From NCBI RefSeq assembly GCF_935825525.1, contig NZ_CAKXZT010000113.1, positions 62,001 to 126,000 of the forward strand: a stretch of 64,000 bases of DNA. Direction: 5' to 3'. The notes beneath the pieces are model-generated. The model saw only the letters and a list, made by a program, of their open reading frames with translations. It searched no databases and was not told the origin of the DNA. The DNA is from Mesorhizobium escarrei (GTDB lineage: Bacteria > Pseudomonadota > Alphaproteobacteria > Rhizobiales > Rhizobiaceae). The position numbers and the translations under genes were made by a program. This document shows positions 29,609 through 39,318 of the stretch, one piece after another (position 1 is the first letter of the stretch; each line of letters starts with the position of its first letter).

Positions 29609-29645
29609 TTGCGGAGACTGTTTCCCACTACTCCGTCGAGTTCCT

Positions 29646-29805
29646 TCGCGCCCCCTCTGTCCTGCCGGACATCTCCCCCACGAGGGGGGAGATTGGCAGT
29701 TTTCGCGACAGCGCCTCTTTTTCAACGTTCGAAGTTGGCGAAGACGGCGCAACTCCCGATCTCCCCCCTCGTGGGGGAGATGGCCGGCAGGCCAGAGGGG
29801 GGCGC
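29646..29805. repeat. RIME-like intergenic inverted repeat, copy 2
   Basis: Outer arms (CGCCCCCTCTG... and its complement) and inner arms (ATCTCCCCCACGAGGGGGGA and its complement) make a large imperfect hairpin between uppP and yraN. It closely resembles copies at 35.6 and 49.0 kb. Confidence 0.7.
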
Positions 29806-29846
29806 TGTCCCGCTGACGTCTCGCAAGATTCGGATGGCGACCTACC

Positions 29847-30224
29847 TCAACTCCGCCCGTAAAAAACGTTCTCGACATGCACCGGCCAGCGCCACGGCAG
29901 CACCGCGACCATGTCGAAGCGCACCGACAATCTGCCATAGTCGGGCTGGCGCGACAGCCAGAGATCGGCGGCGCTTTCGATGCGGCGCTCCGATTCGTAG
30001 CGAACAGCCTCCATCGCTTCCATCAGCGTGCGGCGCGCCTTCACCTCGACGATCAGCACCAGGTCGCCGCGCCGCGCGATCAGGTCGATCTCGCCGAACC
30101 GCGTGCGGTGGCGGCGGGCCAGGATCCGATAGCCCATCACCATCAAGGCCGCAGCCGCCAGCCACTCACTGCGGTGGCCGCGCCGATAGGCCCGCTGGCG
30201 GCTGGCGACCGGGCGTTCAGCCAT
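29847..30224 (-). CDS. yraN: UPF0102 (YraN) family endonuclease-like protein
   Basis: A 125-aa protein with the restriction-endonuclease-like fold motif [21 protein letters not shown] (shown in parts: GEIDLI, then EVKAR), giving the E/D...ExK pattern. Basic N-terminus [11 protein letters not shown]. It overlaps rsmI by 8 bp, the usual neighbour. Role unclear, perhaps DNA processing. The gshB gene that often follows in rhizobia is not here; a RIME-like repeat and uppP follow instead. Confidence 0.9.
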   Translation of the reverse strand: MAERPVASRQRAYRRGHRSEWLAAAALMVMGYRILARRHRTRFGEIDLIARRGDLVLIVEVKARRTLMEAMEAVRYESERRIESAADLWLSRQPDYGRLSVRFDMVAVLPWRWPVHVENVFYGRS

Positions 30225-31182
30225 CGCCGTCTTTCCCGGTGTCGCTCTCTTTGCCAGTATCGTCCTCTTTCCCAGTATCGCCCTCTTTCCCAGTATCCTT
30301 GAGTTCGAGCAGCCGCCGGTAGAGCGCCTGCTTCTGGCCGCCGGTCATCTTGGCGGCTTCCGCCGCCGCCTTGGAGGCCGGCATCTCGGCTGCAAGCGAA
30401 AGCAGAAGCCGGTCGATGTCCGCCGGCTCGTCGGCCGTTGCGTCCGACGGGCCGACGCAGATGACGATCTCGCCCTTCGGCGTATCGGCCACCGCGTAAT
30501 GATCGGCGAGCGACTGCAAGGTGCCGGTCCGGATCTCCTCGAAGGTCTTGGTCAACTCGCGGCCGATCGCGGCCTTGCGGGCGCCACCCAGCGCCTCGAC
30601 CATGGCACCGAGCGTCTCGGCCAGCCGGCGCGGCGATTCGAAGAAGATCAGCGTCGCCGGCACCGCCCGCAGCGCTTCCAGCCGCGTCAGCCGCTGGCCG
30701 GTCTTCACTGGCAGGAAGCCGGCGAACAGGAAGGCGTCGGAGGGTAGGCCGGAGGCCGTCAGCGCCGCGAGTGGCGCCGACGGGCCGGGGATCGGCACGA
30801 CGCGAATGCCCTGGTCGAGCGCTTCGCCGACCAGTCGGTAGCCCGGATCGGAGATGAGCGGCGTGCCGGCGTCCGAGATCAGCGCCACGCTCTGCCCGGC
30901 CAGCAAGGCTGCGATCAGTTTTGGGCCGGCCTCGCCGGCATTGTGCTCGTGATAGGCGGACGTGCGGCGGCGGATGCCGTAGCGGTCGAGCAGCACGCGG
31001 CTGACACGCGTGTCCTCGCAGGCGACGATATCGGCGGCGGCGAGCGTTTCAAGCGCGCGTAATGTGATGTCGGCGAGATTGCCGATCGGCGTCGCCACCA
31101 GATAGAGCGCCGGCTCGAGCGGCCGGGCCGATATCTCTGTCTGGCCGATCACGTAGCTGCGTTTTGCCAACTCGCCGGTCAC
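30217..31182 (-). CDS. rsmI: 16S rRNA (cytidine1402-2'-O)-methyltransferase
   Basis: 321 aa from GTG 31182 (a longer start at 31233 is possible). SAM-dependent tetrapyrrole-methylase fold with [50 protein letters not shown] and [17 protein letters not shown]. It modifies C1402 in the ribosomal P site. After the normal C-terminus the protein ends in a repeated acidic tail of about five DTGKE/DTGKD units encoded by an 18-bp tandem repeat, absent from most homologues as far as I know. Confidence 0.93.
   Translation of the reverse strand: MTGELAKRSYVIGQTEISARPLEPALYLVATPIGNLADITLRALETLAAADIVACEDTRVSRVLLDRYGIRRRTSAYHEHNAGEAGPKLIAALLAGQSVALISDAGTPLISDPGYRLVGEALDQGIRVVPIPGPSAPLAALTASGLPSDAFLFAGFLPVKTGQRLTRLEALRAVPATLIFFESPRRLAETLGAMVEALGGARKAAIGRELTKTFEEIRTGTLQSLADHYAVADTPKGEIVICVGPSDATADEPADIDRLLLSLAAEMPASKAAAEAAKMTGGQKQALYRRLLELKDTGKEGDTGKEDDTGKESDTGKDGDG
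30237..30308. repeat. 18-bp tandem repeat within the 3' end of rsmI
   Basis: About four copies of an 18-bp unit (core CTCTTTCCCAGTATC) follow one another. Read on the minus strand they encode the DTGKE(G/D/S)D repeats at the RsmI C-terminus. Copies differ by single bases. Confidence 0.75.
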
Positions 31183-31347
31183 CGGTATCCCCGTCAGGCT
31201 CTGACCTTGAATGCATTGGGCCCTGTTTGGCACGGCTCACGCCGGGTTGCAAAACCCATGCCGAAGTGACGCGGCGGTCATGCCTTTGCCACACTACGGA
31301 ACGAAACCGTGCCCGGCGGATTTATGCCTGATCTCGGGAGGAGCAGG

Positions 31348-31545
31348 ATGGACAGCCTCAAGATACAAGACGTTTTCGAACCCTACTATGCAGGCCGCAA
31401 GCGCTTTGCCGTGCGAAAGGACAAGAGCCTGCCTGCCAAAGCCGGCGCCCGCCTGGCTAAAAAGCCGCGAAAGCGTCGTCCGTCAAAGGCAACCAAGCTG
31501 GAAATCGAGCCCTCGACCGGCACCGGCAGCACGATGGAGCACTGA
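31348..31545 (+). CDS. small basic hypothetical protein
   Basis: A 65-aa protein starting at ATG 31348 directly behind a very strong GGGAGGAGCAGG site. The N-terminus MDSLKIQDVFEPYYAGRKRF is followed by a Lys/Arg-rich stretch (KAGARLAKKPRKRRPSKATK) that suggests nucleic-acid binding. No family recognised. It lies in the variable stretch between rsmI and hemW. Confidence 0.55.
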   Translation: MDSLKIQDVFEPYYAGRKRFAVRKDKSLPAKAGARLAKKPRKRRPSKATKLEIEPSTGTGSTMEH

Positions 31546-31811
31546 CCAGACGATGCCCAATCGCTTCGACATTTTCATCACCCGCCTTGAAACCAAAAGC
31601 TCCCGCAATGGAGCGCCCCCACATCCGACAAGCGATCGATACCGCGCACGCCGCGACAAGGGCGACGCCAAGCCGGCTCGCGACGGTGAGGCGGACGCCG
31701 AGAAAGACCACGCCAAGCGCCGCCCCAAGCACGACGCCTGACTACCGCAACCTTCGCGATTGGCCGAGACACTTCTCTCTAAAGCGCGGGGGAAACGCTC
31801 GGGTACATCAT

Positions 31812-32045
31812 TCAACCCAGATACTTCGAGACGCGCGCTTCCAGCAGACGCACCAGACCCGGGTCCATGAACTCGTAGTCGTCTGGACTGTCGAGGCAGA
31901 TCACACGAGCCTTCTTCAGGCTGGCCTTGAATTTCTGCTGCAGTTTGGCGCGGTGCGCCTTTTCCATCACGAGGATGATGTCGGCCCAGGAGACGAGGTC
32001 GTGCGTCAACGGTGTCGGCATCGTGGCTGGTGCCTTCGATATCCC
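31812..32045 (-). pseudogene. N-terminally truncated low-molecular-weight protein-tyrosine-phosphatase-like gene
   Basis: The frame carries the C-terminal part of a short LMW-phosphatase family: LTHDLVSWADIILVMEKAHRAKLQQKFKASLKKARVICLDSPDDYEFMDPGLVRLLEARV (core motifs: WADIILVMEK and DSPDDYEFMDP). The N-terminal CxxxxxR catalytic loop, which should lie within the first 20 residues, is absent; it is replaced by unrelated sequence from about 32045. It cannot be a working phosphatase. Confidence 0.7.
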
Positions 32046-32220
32046 TTCTGGAAAACACGGCGGAGGTTCAAACTTTGTTCGCCTGAAAGGCTCGGCGCTC
32101 CCCATGTAACTCGGGCCGCAATTCCGCTCGCTAAGCCTTTTGTATGATGGGCCGCCAGCCTCTGTTCGTAACGTGCTAATATTGGAGCTGCGTGTGCGCT
32201 TGGGCGTACGGGAGAGGATT

Positions 32221-33126
32221 ATGTCGGCAACTTTAACCGCACTGAGTAACAGAGAGGCCTATAAGCTGGGAGATTTCAACCTGATTGGTCGTGGTGACCA
32301 TGCCACCATATGCTTGGCAGACGGGGAAGTTTCGCGCCAGCATGCAACGATCCGGCGCGACGGCGCGAACTACTGGGTTGTTGATGTCGGCAGTGCCAAT
32401 GGCAGTTATGTGAATGACGTGGCGCTCACAACCGCGCGTGTGCTGCACACCGGCGATCGCGTCCAGTTCGGCAGATCGATTTTTCTTTTCGAACAGGGCA
32501 CGACTGCCCCCGATCTGGATTCGCAAGTGGCGAACACAAAAACTCAATGGGGCAACCCGGCAGCCCCTAAGAGCCGGCCGGCCACCCTGTTCGTTGCTGA
32601 TTTGAAGGAGTTTACCGGAATTAGCGCAAGGCTATCCCCGGAACAGGTGGCGGCCCTCTTGGCCGAGTGGTATTTGGACTGCAATGCGATTTTGAAGCAC
32701 TACGGGGCCTCGATCGACAAATTCATCGGTGATTGTGTATTTGCTTATTGGCACGGGACCGGAGCGGATGTCTGTGTCTCTGCGGTTCAGGCTGCCCAGG
32801 CGCTCCGCGCTGCGGAAGACGCGGCTACGTCGCCAACCCGAGTCCTGGTCAGGGAACAACAAGACATCGTACTCGACTGCCGCATTGGCCTTCATGTGGG
32901 TGAAGTTGCTATCGGCGCTATGGGCAAAGGCATCAACACCGCGCTGGGCGATGCCGTGAATTTGGCCTTTCGTATTGAGGGATTGACGCGAAAACTGAAC
33001 AAGCCGCTGTTGGTCAGCGCCCAATTCGTCGAGCACTGGCCTGAAGGTAGACAATATTTCAAGTCCTGCGGCTATCACGAAGTCAAAGGGCGCGCCGAGA
33101 TGATCGAGGTATTCAGCCTAGAATAG
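32221..33126 (+). CDS. FHA-domain class III adenylate/guanylate cyclase
   Basis: 301 aa from ATG 32221, with a GGGAGAGGATT site. Residues about 15-92 form an FHA phosphothreonine-binding domain with R24 (LIGRGD), S39-H41 (VSRQH) and N60 (SANGSYVN). The cyclase domain (about 120-300) keeps both metal ligands D127 (FVADLKEFT) and D171 (KFIGDCVFAYW), K167 and the N247/R251 pair (GDAVNLAFRI). It is soluble. The FHA domain probably links cyclic-nucleotide synthesis to Ser/Thr phosphorylation, but no kinase is near. Lone gene between backbone genes rsmI and hemW. Confidence 0.9.
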   Translation: MSATLTALSNREAYKLGDFNLIGRGDHATICLADGEVSRQHATIRRDGANYWVVDVGSANGSYVNDVALTTARVLHTGDRVQFGRSIFLFEQGTTAPDLDSQVANTKTQWGNPAAPKSRPATLFVADLKEFTGISARLSPEQVAALLAEWYLDCNAILKHYGASIDKFIGDCVFAYWHGTGADVCVSAVQAAQALRAAEDAATSPTRVLVREQQDIVLDCRIGLHVGEVAIGAMGKGINTALGDAVNLAFRIEGLTRKLNKPLLVSAQFVEHWPEGRQYFKSCGYHEVKGRAEMIEVFSLE

Positions 33127-33366
33127 GCGCGCCAGCAGTGGGATTTTCGAACGCAGCTCACACGCCTAACACCTATTCCCATGTTGATACCAATGCTTTT
33201 CCTGCCCAGGCTTTGCTAGGGCAGAGAGGCAGCCATGGGCCTCAGAAATCTTCCGACATTTTTATTTTTTCTGCTTCTGATGGTGCTGGGCTTTCAGCGC
33301 CGGGGCGGGGTCCCTCCGGCAGCGAAGGTTCGCTCCTGCCGCCCAGAATGACCAAGGCATGTTACT

Positions 33367-34530
33367 CTACCGCGCCAGATCCGCCACCACCGCATCGAGC
33401 ACGATCATGCCGGCCGGCGTGGCGCGCACGCGGGCATTGCCGATCGGCGCCACCAGCCCCTCGCCCTGCAGCATCGACAGCCGCGCCGTCGACAGGCCAC
33501 GGCCGGAAAACGCTTCGTAGCGGGAGAGGTCGATGCCCTCGGCCAGCCTCAGCCCCATCAAGAGGAACTCGTCGGCCTCTTCCGAGCGCGTCAGGATCTC
33601 GCCGCCGGTGACGCCATGGCCCTTGGCCTCGACCAGATTGGCCCAGGTTTCCGGCATTTTTTCGGCGATCGTCACCACCCGGCGGCCGTTTTCGACGAAG
33701 CGGCCATGCGCGCCGGGACCGACGCCGACATATTCGCCATAGCGCCAATAGGTGAGATTGTGCCGGCTTTCGGCGCCTGATCTGGCGTGGTTGGAAATCT
33801 CGTAGGCCGGCAGCCCATGCGCGGCGGTGATCTCCTGCGTCAAAGCGTAGAGATCGGCGGCATGGTCGTTGTCGGGAATGGCGAATTTCCTGGCCGCATG
33901 CAGCGCGTGGAACGGCGTGCCTTCCTCGATGGTCAGTTGGTAGAGCGACAAATGGTCGGCGGCGTGGCCGATCGCCTGCTCGAGCTCCGCCTGCCACGCT
34001 TCCGGCGTCTGGCCGGGCCGTGCGTAGATCAGGTCGAACGACAGCCGCGGAAAAATCTCACGCGCCAGGCCAATCGCATGCAGCGCTTCATCGACATTGT
34101 GCAGCCGGCCGAGAAAGCGCAGATCCTTGTCGTTCAGCGCCTGCACGCCGAGCGAGACGCGGTTGACGCCTGCCGCCCGGTAGCCGCGAAAGCGCTCGGC
34201 CTCGACCGAAGACGGGTTGGCTTCCAGCGTCACCTCGATGCCGGCAGGCACTGTCCAGTTCTTCGCCACCGCGTCCAGCACCGTCGCCACCGTTTGCGGC
34301 TTCATCAGCGATGGCGTGCCGCCGCCGAGAAAAATGCTGGTCACCTCGCGCGGTCCGGTGCGGTTGCGCATCGTCGCAAGCTCGGTCTCGAAGGCGCGCG
34401 CAAAACGCTCCTGGTCGACCGGCTGGTGGCGGACATGGCTGTTGAAGTCGCAATAGGGGCACTTGGCCGCGCAGAACGGCCAGTGAACGTAGACGCCGAA
34501 ACCGGGGGTGCGGTCGAGCAGCATGGTCAT
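33367..34530 (-). CDS. hemW: radical SAM haem chaperone HemW
   Basis: A 387-aa protein with an N-terminal radical SAM core. The CxxxCxxC cluster is in [20 protein letters not shown], followed by the GGGTPSLM and [11 protein letters not shown]-binding motifs and the HemW C-terminal domain. It has the extra Cys-Phe after the motif typical of HemW/HemN-like proteins. It inserts haem into respiratory enzymes rather than oxidising coproporphyrinogen. ATG 34530 overlaps the rdgB stop; a second ATG lies two codons later. Confidence 0.92.
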   Translation of the reverse strand: MTMLLDRTPGFGVYVHWPFCAAKCPYCDFNSHVRHQPVDQERFARAFETELATMRNRTGPREVTSIFLGGGTPSLMKPQTVATVLDAVAKNWTVPAGIEVTLEANPSSVEAERFRGYRAAGVNRVSLGVQALNDKDLRFLGRLHNVDEALHAIGLAREIFPRLSFDLIYARPGQTPEAWQAELEQAIGHAADHLSLYQLTIEEGTPFHALHAARKFAIPDNDHAADLYALTQEITAAHGLPAYEISNHARSGAESRHNLTYWRYGEYVGVGPGAHGRFVENGRRVVTIAEKMPETWANLVEAKGHGVTGGEILTRSEEADEFLLMGLRLAEGIDLSRYEAFSGRGLSTARLSMLQGEGLVAPIGNARVRATPAGMIVLDAVVADLAR

Positions 34531-35189
34531 TTCACGGCCGATCGCGCCAAATCCAGTCTGGCCAGCGCGAATTTCTGGAAGGCGCGAGCCCGATGCGACA
34601 ATGCTGTCGGCTGGCCGGGCTTCCAGCCATGTTTCTCCTCTGCGGTCATCTCGCCGAAGGTCTTTTCGAAACCGTCCGGCACGAACACCGGGTCGTAGCC
34701 GAAGCCGAGTTCGCCGCGCGGCGGCCACACCAGCGTGCCCCCGACTTCGCCACGGAAATACTCGGCCGCGCCGTCGGGAAAGGCCAGGCAGATGACGGCG
34801 ACAAAGCGGCCCTTGCGCTGCGCTGGATCAACCGCGCCGACTTCCTGCAACGCCACTTCCGCCCTCTGCATCGCCATGCCGAAGTCGCGGGCCCCGTCCG
34901 GCGCCTCGGCCCAATTGGCGGTGTAAACGCCGGGCGCTCCGCCCAGCGCATCGACACACAGGCCGGAATCGTCCGACAATGCCGGCAGGCCTGTCGCCGT
35001 GGCGGCGGCAAATGCCTTGATATAGGCGTTCTCCTCGAAGGTGGTGCCGGTCTCGTCCGGCTCCGGCAGGCCATATTCCTCGGCCGACTTCGCTTCTATG
35101 CCGAACGGCGCCATCAGATCGGCGAATTCGCGCAATTTGCCGGCATTGTGGCTGGCGACGACGATCTCATGTCCATCAAGCGAATGCAT
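34527..35189 (-). CDS. rdgB: XTP/dITP (non-canonical purine NTP) pyrophosphatase
   Basis: A 220-aa house-cleaning enzyme hydrolysing dITP/XTP to monophosphates. The family motifs are [16 protein letters not shown] (substrate loop), [20 protein letters not shown] (split by the reading limit: SDDSGL and GAPGVY), [15 protein letters not shown] and the C-terminal [10 protein letters not shown]. The start overlaps the VOC-gene stop in TGATG and the end overlaps hemW in ATGA, so the three genes are translationally coupled. Confidence 0.95.
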   Translation of the reverse strand: MHSLDGHEIVVASHNAGKLREFADLMAPFGIEAKSAEEYGLPEPDETGTTFEENAYIKAFAAATATGLPALSDDSGLCVDALGGAPGVYTANWAEAPDGARDFGMAMQRAEVALQEVGAVDPAQRKGRFVAVICLAFPDGAAEYFRGEVGGTLVWPPRGELGFGYDPVFVPDGFEKTFGEMTAEEKHGWKPGQPTALSHRARAFQKFALARLDLARSAVK

Positions 35190-35599
35190 CAGATGCCCCA
35201 AATTCTTGGCTCGGCGAATTCGATCGAATTGCCGGAGGGGTCGCGAATATAGATAGAGCGGCCGCTTTGCGGCCATTCGAAGTCGCTTTCGATGGCGATT
35301 TTCTTGCACTCAAGATGTGCTCTCCAGCGCACGATCTCGTCCGCGCTCGCCGCAAAGCAGAGATGGCCGTCGCCGACCGTGCCGTGCGGCGGCACTTTCA
35401 GTCTGGCGTCGGGCGCCGGCGGCACCTTGGTCGCCTCGGCGTTGAAGATGAGCAGCACTCCGTTCCCGCAACGGAAGAAAAGATGCCTGCCGTCGACCTT
35501 GCCCAGCAGATCGAGCCCAAGCACGCCGGAATAGAATTCTTCCGCGGCATCGAGATCGGTCACGTAGAGGGCTGATTCGAGGATGGCGGAGGGTTGCAT
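35189..35599 (-). CDS. VOC-family (glyoxalase/bleomycin resistance-like) protein
   Basis: A 136-aa single VOC module pair: N-terminal [20 protein letters not shown] and C-terminal [15 protein letters not shown], with likely metal ligands His (GHLCF) and Glu (SIEF). Substrate unknown. It is the first gene of the VOC-rdgB-hemW unit. Confidence 0.88.
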   Translation of the reverse strand: MQPSAILESALYVTDLDAAEEFYSGVLGLDLLGKVDGRHLFFRCGNGVLLIFNAEATKVPPAPDARLKVPPHGTVGDGHLCFAASADEIVRWRAHLECKKIAIESDFEWPQSGRSIYIRDPSGNSIEFAEPRIWGI

Positions 35600-35604
35600 C
35601 AGGC

Positions 35605-35758
35605 ACCCCCCTCTGGCCTGCCGGCCATCTCCCCCTCAAGGGGGGAGATTGGCAGCCTCTGCGCTGCTGTGCATCTTGTGGCTTTGGAGATTGGCGAAGG
35701 CCGAAATGACATCCGATCTCCCCCCTTGAGGGGGAGGCCGGCAGGCCAGAGGGGGGCG
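35605..35758. repeat. RIME-like intergenic inverted repeat, copy 3
   Basis: Arms CCCCCCTCTGGCCTGCCGGC and its complement surround inner ATCTCCCCCTCAAGGGGGGA hairpins. It lies between the VOC gene start and the rph stop and is similar to the copies at 29.7 and 49.0 kb. Confidence 0.7.
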
Positions 35759-35780
35759 GACAAGCTCGGCATTTTCAGGA

Positions 35781-36497
35781 CTACGCCACGGCCATCTGCT
35801 GCAGGCTGACCAGTCGCGTAATACCTTTCCTGGCCAATTCCATCAGCGCCGCAAATTGCTCTTCCGAGAAAGGCTCGCCCTCGGCCGTGCCTTGTATCTC
35901 GACGATGCCGCCCTTGCCGGTCATGACGAAATTGGCGTCGGTGCCGGCCGATGAATCCTCAAGATAGTCGAGGTCGATGACCGGCTGGCCGTCGTGGATG
36001 CCGCAGGAGATAGCCGCGACATGGTCCTTCAGCACCTTGGCGACGCTGGCCATCTGCCGGGCTTCCATCCAGCGCAGGCAGTCGTAAAGCGCCACCCAGC
36101 CGCCGGTGATCGAGGCGGTGCGCGTGCCGCCATCGGCCTGGATCACGTCGCAGTCGACGGTGATCTGCTGCTCACCCAGCGCCTGCAGATCGACCACTGC
36201 GCGCAGCGAACGGCCGATCAGCCTCTGGATTTCCAGTGTGCGGCCGCCTTGCTTGCCAGCCGAAGCCTCGCGGCGCATGCGCTCGCCGGTCGAGCGCGGC
36301 AGCATGCCGTATTCCGCCGTCACCCAGCCCTTGCCGGAATTGCGCATCCAGCCCGGCACCTTTTCCTCGAGGCTGGCGGTGCAAAGCACGTGGGTGTCGC
36401 CGAACTTCACCAGGCACGACCCTTCCGCGTGCTTAGAGACGCCGCGCTCAAAGGAGATGGCGCGCATTTCGTCGAATTGGCGTTTGGAAGGGCGCAT
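35781..36497 (-). CDS. rph: ribonuclease PH
   Basis: A 238-aa phosphorolytic 3'-exoribonuclease trimming tRNA precursors. N-terminus [20 protein letters not shown]; phosphate-binding and active-site motifs [18 protein letters not shown] (approximately), RSLRAVVDL and [17 protein letters not shown]. Length is typical. Divergent from hrcA, with 136 bp between starts, the usual rhizobial arrangement. Confidence 0.95.
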   Translation of the reverse strand: MRPSKRQFDEMRAISFERGVSKHAEGSCLVKFGDTHVLCTASLEEKVPGWMRNSGKGWVTAEYGMLPRSTGERMRREASAGKQGGRTLEIQRLIGRSLRAVVDLQALGEQQITVDCDVIQADGGTRTASITGGWVALYDCLRWMEARQMASVAKVLKDHVAAISCGIHDGQPVIDLDYLEDSSAGTDANFVMTGKGGIVEIQGTAEGEPFSEEQFAALMELARKGITRLVSLQQMAVA

Positions 36498-36633
36498 TCA
36501 GGCTTCTTTCTTGTCGTTTTAGGATTCGTGGCCGGCTTGTAGCCGCACGCGACGAGAGGCGCAAAGGAAAATGGACCAGTTGCGCGGGCGCGGCCGAAGT
36601 CTATATCTTTGGGCCGGAGGTATTTGGCTCGAA

Positions 36634-37749
36634 ATGACCAAGGCAGTCGATCCCAGTTCGCAGTCGGCGGCAGCGCTCCAATCGCCCGCGCTTCAATCGC
36701 CCGCCCTTCAATCACTCGACATGCGCTCGCGAGACATCTTTCGGCGCATTATCGATTCCTATCTGAAGGACGGCGAGCCGGTCGGCTCGCGCAGCCTGTC
36801 GCGTATCCTGCCGTCTTCGCTGTCGCCGGCCACCATCCGCAATGTCATGAGCGATCTCGAGCATCTCGGCCTGATCTACGCGCCACATATCTCAGCCGGC
36901 CGATTGCCGACCCAGGCCGGCCTGCGCTTCTTTGTCGATGCCTTCATGGAGCTTGGCGATCTCTCCGACGAGGAGCGCCGCACCATCGAGGCGCAGGTGC
37001 GCGCCTCCGGCTCTGGTGCGACGCTGGAGCACATGCTCACCGAGGCCAGCCAGATGCTGTCCGGCATGTCGCGCGGCGCCGGGCTCGTGCTTGCCGCCAA
37101 GAACGAGGTGGCGCTCAAGCATATCGAATTCATCCAGCTCGAGCCGAACAAGGCGCTGGCCGTTCTGGTGTCGCAGAACGGCGACGTCGAAAATCGCGTC
37201 GTCGACCTGCCCGCCGGCATCACCGTCTCGCAACTGCACGAAGCCTCGAATTTCCTCAACGCCCATATCCGCGGTCGCACGCTGGCCGAGGCGCGGGTCG
37301 AGATCGCCCGCATCAAGGAAGAAACCAAGGCCGCCCTCGACACGCTGTCGCAGGATTTGGTCGAGAAGGGCCTTGCGGTCTGGGCAGGCGCCGAGAGCGG
37401 CTTGCCGGCGCGTCTCATCGTGCGCGGCCGCGCCAATCTGCTGGAAAATGTCACCGCCCAGGCCGACATCGAGTTGCTGCGGCATTTGTTCGAGGATCTG
37501 GAGACGCAGGACGGACTGATCCAGCTTCTCGACCTTGCCGAGGAAGGCTCCGGCGTGCGCATCTTCATCGGCTCGGAAAACAAGCTGTTTTCGCTGTCGG
37601 GCTCGTCGCTGGTCGTGGCGCCCTATCGCGACAAGGACGCCCGCGTCATCGGCGCGCTCGGCGTCATCGGCCCGACCCGGCTGAACTATGCACGCATCGT
37701 GCCAATGGTCGACTATACCGCGCAGCTTATTTCCCGCATGCTGCGATAA
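36634..37749 (+). CDS. hrcA: heat-inducible transcription repressor HrcA
   Basis: 371 aa from ATG 36634. N-terminal winged helix with RDIFRRIIDSYLKDGEPVGS and LSPATIRNVMSDLEHLGLI, followed by the ligand-like GAF-related domain. HrcA normally represses groESL by binding CIRCE elements; no CIRCE is visible upstream of the gene itself. The first 30 residues contain a low-complexity SPALQSPALQS repeat unlike most HrcA proteins. The grpE gene that commonly follows is absent. Confidence 0.93.
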   Translation: MTKAVDPSSQSAAALQSPALQSPALQSLDMRSRDIFRRIIDSYLKDGEPVGSRSLSRILPSSLSPATIRNVMSDLEHLGLIYAPHISAGRLPTQAGLRFFVDAFMELGDLSDEERRTIEAQVRASGSGATLEHMLTEASQMLSGMSRGAGLVLAAKNEVALKHIEFIQLEPNKALAVLVSQNGDVENRVVDLPAGITVSQLHEASNFLNAHIRGRTLAEARVEIARIKEETKAALDTLSQDLVEKGLAVWAGAESGLPARLIVRGRANLLENVTAQADIELLRHLFEDLETQDGLIQLLDLAEEGSGVRIFIGSENKLFSLSGSSLVVAPYRDKDARVIGALGVIGPTRLNYARIVPMVDYTAQLISRMLR

Positions 37750-37831
37750 TGCATGTCGCCCAAAAAACCGAAGCGCGTCGCACCAATCGCTTCAAACGCG
37801 ATACGCTTAAAGGAACCTCAAGGAGAAAAAA

Positions 37832-38029
37832 ATGGCGCTGGAATCATTCAAGGCTCAGATCAGCCTGTTGCTCGAGCAGATGATCAACCAGCCCGAGGAT
37901 CAGCATGAAGTGCAGGAGCAGTTGCGCGAAAAGCTGGGGGAGATGCGCGCCATGGGCCTGCCGCTGCCGGCCGATCTCGTCGCGCTGGAAAAGCGCCTCG
38001 ACGACGATTTCTACGCCGCCGGAAACTGA
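37832..38029 (+). CDS. small conserved hypothetical protein
   Basis: A 65-aa mostly helical, acidic protein (MALESFKAQISLLLEQMINQ; EQLREKLGEMRAMGLPLPAD; EKRLDDDF) behind a strong AAGGAG site. I recall similar short proteins in rhizobia but no function. It lies between hrcA and cysK with its own spacing on each side. Confidence 0.7.
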   Translation: MALESFKAQISLLLEQMINQPEDQHEVQEQLREKLGEMRAMGLPLPADLVALEKRLDDDFYAAGN

Positions 38030-38204
38030 GCCCGAAAACCATACGGTCGATTTGCTTCTTGAAACGCTTTTCCGAGGTGTTCGCCATGCGACCCGTCGGA
38101 TATTTTCAAACGGCAGACTAGCTTGCACGGCCGAAGGCTTTATCCTGCCCTGACTCACTTAGTTGCCTGACTCTTGCCCATTTGACTCTTGGGAGCGAAA
38201 ACCA

Positions 38205-39185
38205 ATGAACAAGCCCGCCACCACCGCGCACTTGCCCGGCCGCGGCCGCATCTACAATTCGATCACCGAGACGATCGGCGACACGCCTCTGGTGCGGCTC
38301 GACAAGTTCGCCGGGGAAAAGGGCATCGTTGCCAATCTGCTCGCCAAGCTTGAATTCTTCAACCCGATCGGCTCGGTCAAGGATCGCATCGGCGTCTCGA
38401 TGATCGAGGCGCTGGAGGCATCGGGCAGGATTGCGCCCGGCAGGACCACGCTGATCGAGCCGACCTCGGGCAACACCGGCATAGCGCTCGCCTTCGCCGC
38501 CGCCGCCAAGGGCTACAAGCTGATCCTGACCATGCCGGAAACCATGTCGGTCGAACGCCGCAAGATGCTGGCGCTGCTCGGCGCCGAGCTGGTGCTGACC
38601 GAAGGGCCGAAAGGCATGAAAGGCGCCATCGCCAAGGCCGACGAGTTGGCCGCGACGCTGCCCGACGCCATCATTCCGCAGCAGTTCGAAAATCCCGCCA
38701 ATCCGGAAATTCACCGCCGCACCACTGCCGAGGAAATCTGGAACGACACTCATGGCGAGGTCGATATCTTTGTCGCCGGCATCGGTACCGGCGGCACCAT
38801 CACCGGCGTCGGCCAGGTGCTGAAGCAGCGCAAGCCCTCCGTGCATGTCGTCGCCGTCGAGCCGGAAGCCTCGCCGGTGCTGTCGGGCGGCCAGCCCGGC
38901 CCGCACAAGATCCAGGGCATCGGCCCCGGCTTCGCGCCAAAGATCCTCGACACGACGATCTATGACGAGATCGTCAAGGTCTCCAATGAGGATTCGGTCG
39001 CCAATGCACGGCTCGTCGCCCGCCTCGAAGGCGTGCCGGTCGGCATCTCGTCGGGCGCTGCCCTGCAGGCGGCGATCGTCGTCGGCTCACGGCCGGAGAA
39101 TGAGGGCAAGAACCTGGTGGTCGTTATTCCATCCTTCGCCGAACGCTATCTGTCGACGATCCTGTTCGAAGGGCTGGGGGCTTAG
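38205..39185 (+). CDS. cysK: cysteine synthase A (O-acetylserine sulfhydrylase)
   Basis: A 326-aa PLP-dependent enzyme making cysteine from O-acetylserine and sulfide. The PLP lysine is in [13 protein letters not shown]; the acetylserine loop is [13 protein letters not shown]; the phosphate-binding loop is [13 protein letters not shown]; and [11 protein letters not shown] closes the site. Start ATG 38205 with a GGGAGCG site. Confidence 0.95.
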   Translation: MNKPATTAHLPGRGRIYNSITETIGDTPLVRLDKFAGEKGIVANLLAKLEFFNPIGSVKDRIGVSMIEALEASGRIAPGRTTLIEPTSGNTGIALAFAAAAKGYKLILTMPETMSVERRKMLALLGAELVLTEGPKGMKGAIAKADELAATLPDAIIPQQFENPANPEIHRRTTAEEIWNDTHGEVDIFVAGIGTGGTITGVGQVLKQRKPSVHVVAVEPEASPVLSGGQPGPHKIQGIGPGFAPKILDTTIYDEIVKVSNEDSVANARLVARLEGVPVGISSGAALQAAIVVGSRPENEGKNLVVVIPSFAERYLSTILFEGLGA

Positions 39186-39207
39186 GTCCTCGACACGGTA
39201 GCGATCC

Positions 39208-39252
39208 TTCGCGCCCCCTCTGCCCGGCAGGGCAGAGGGGGGCGCTGTCCCG
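39208..39252. repeat. short RIME-like remnant, copy 4
   Basis: Only the outer arms of the element remain (CGCCCCCTCTGCCCGGCAGG followed by its near-complement), making a compact hairpin after cysK. The inner CTCCCC hairpins are deleted. Confidence 0.55.
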
Positions 39253-39318
39253 CCGGCATCAACAAAGTTCTGCATCGTCTCTGCGGCACGAACCACTGGC
39301 CTGGTGGGATTGCGCGGG

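Noticed and set aside
31553..31741. Plus-strand 62-codon frame after the small basic protein
   Set aside because: Highly hydrophilic low-complexity sequence without a clear ribosome-binding site; cannot be told from chance.
36498..36633. CIRCE element before hrcA
   Set aside because: I searched for TTAGCACTC and GAGTGCTAA halves and saw neither.
36609..37883. 424-codon frame overlapping hrcA
   Set aside because: Shadow in another frame of the GC-rich hrcA gene; composition is Arg/His-rich and it matches nothing.
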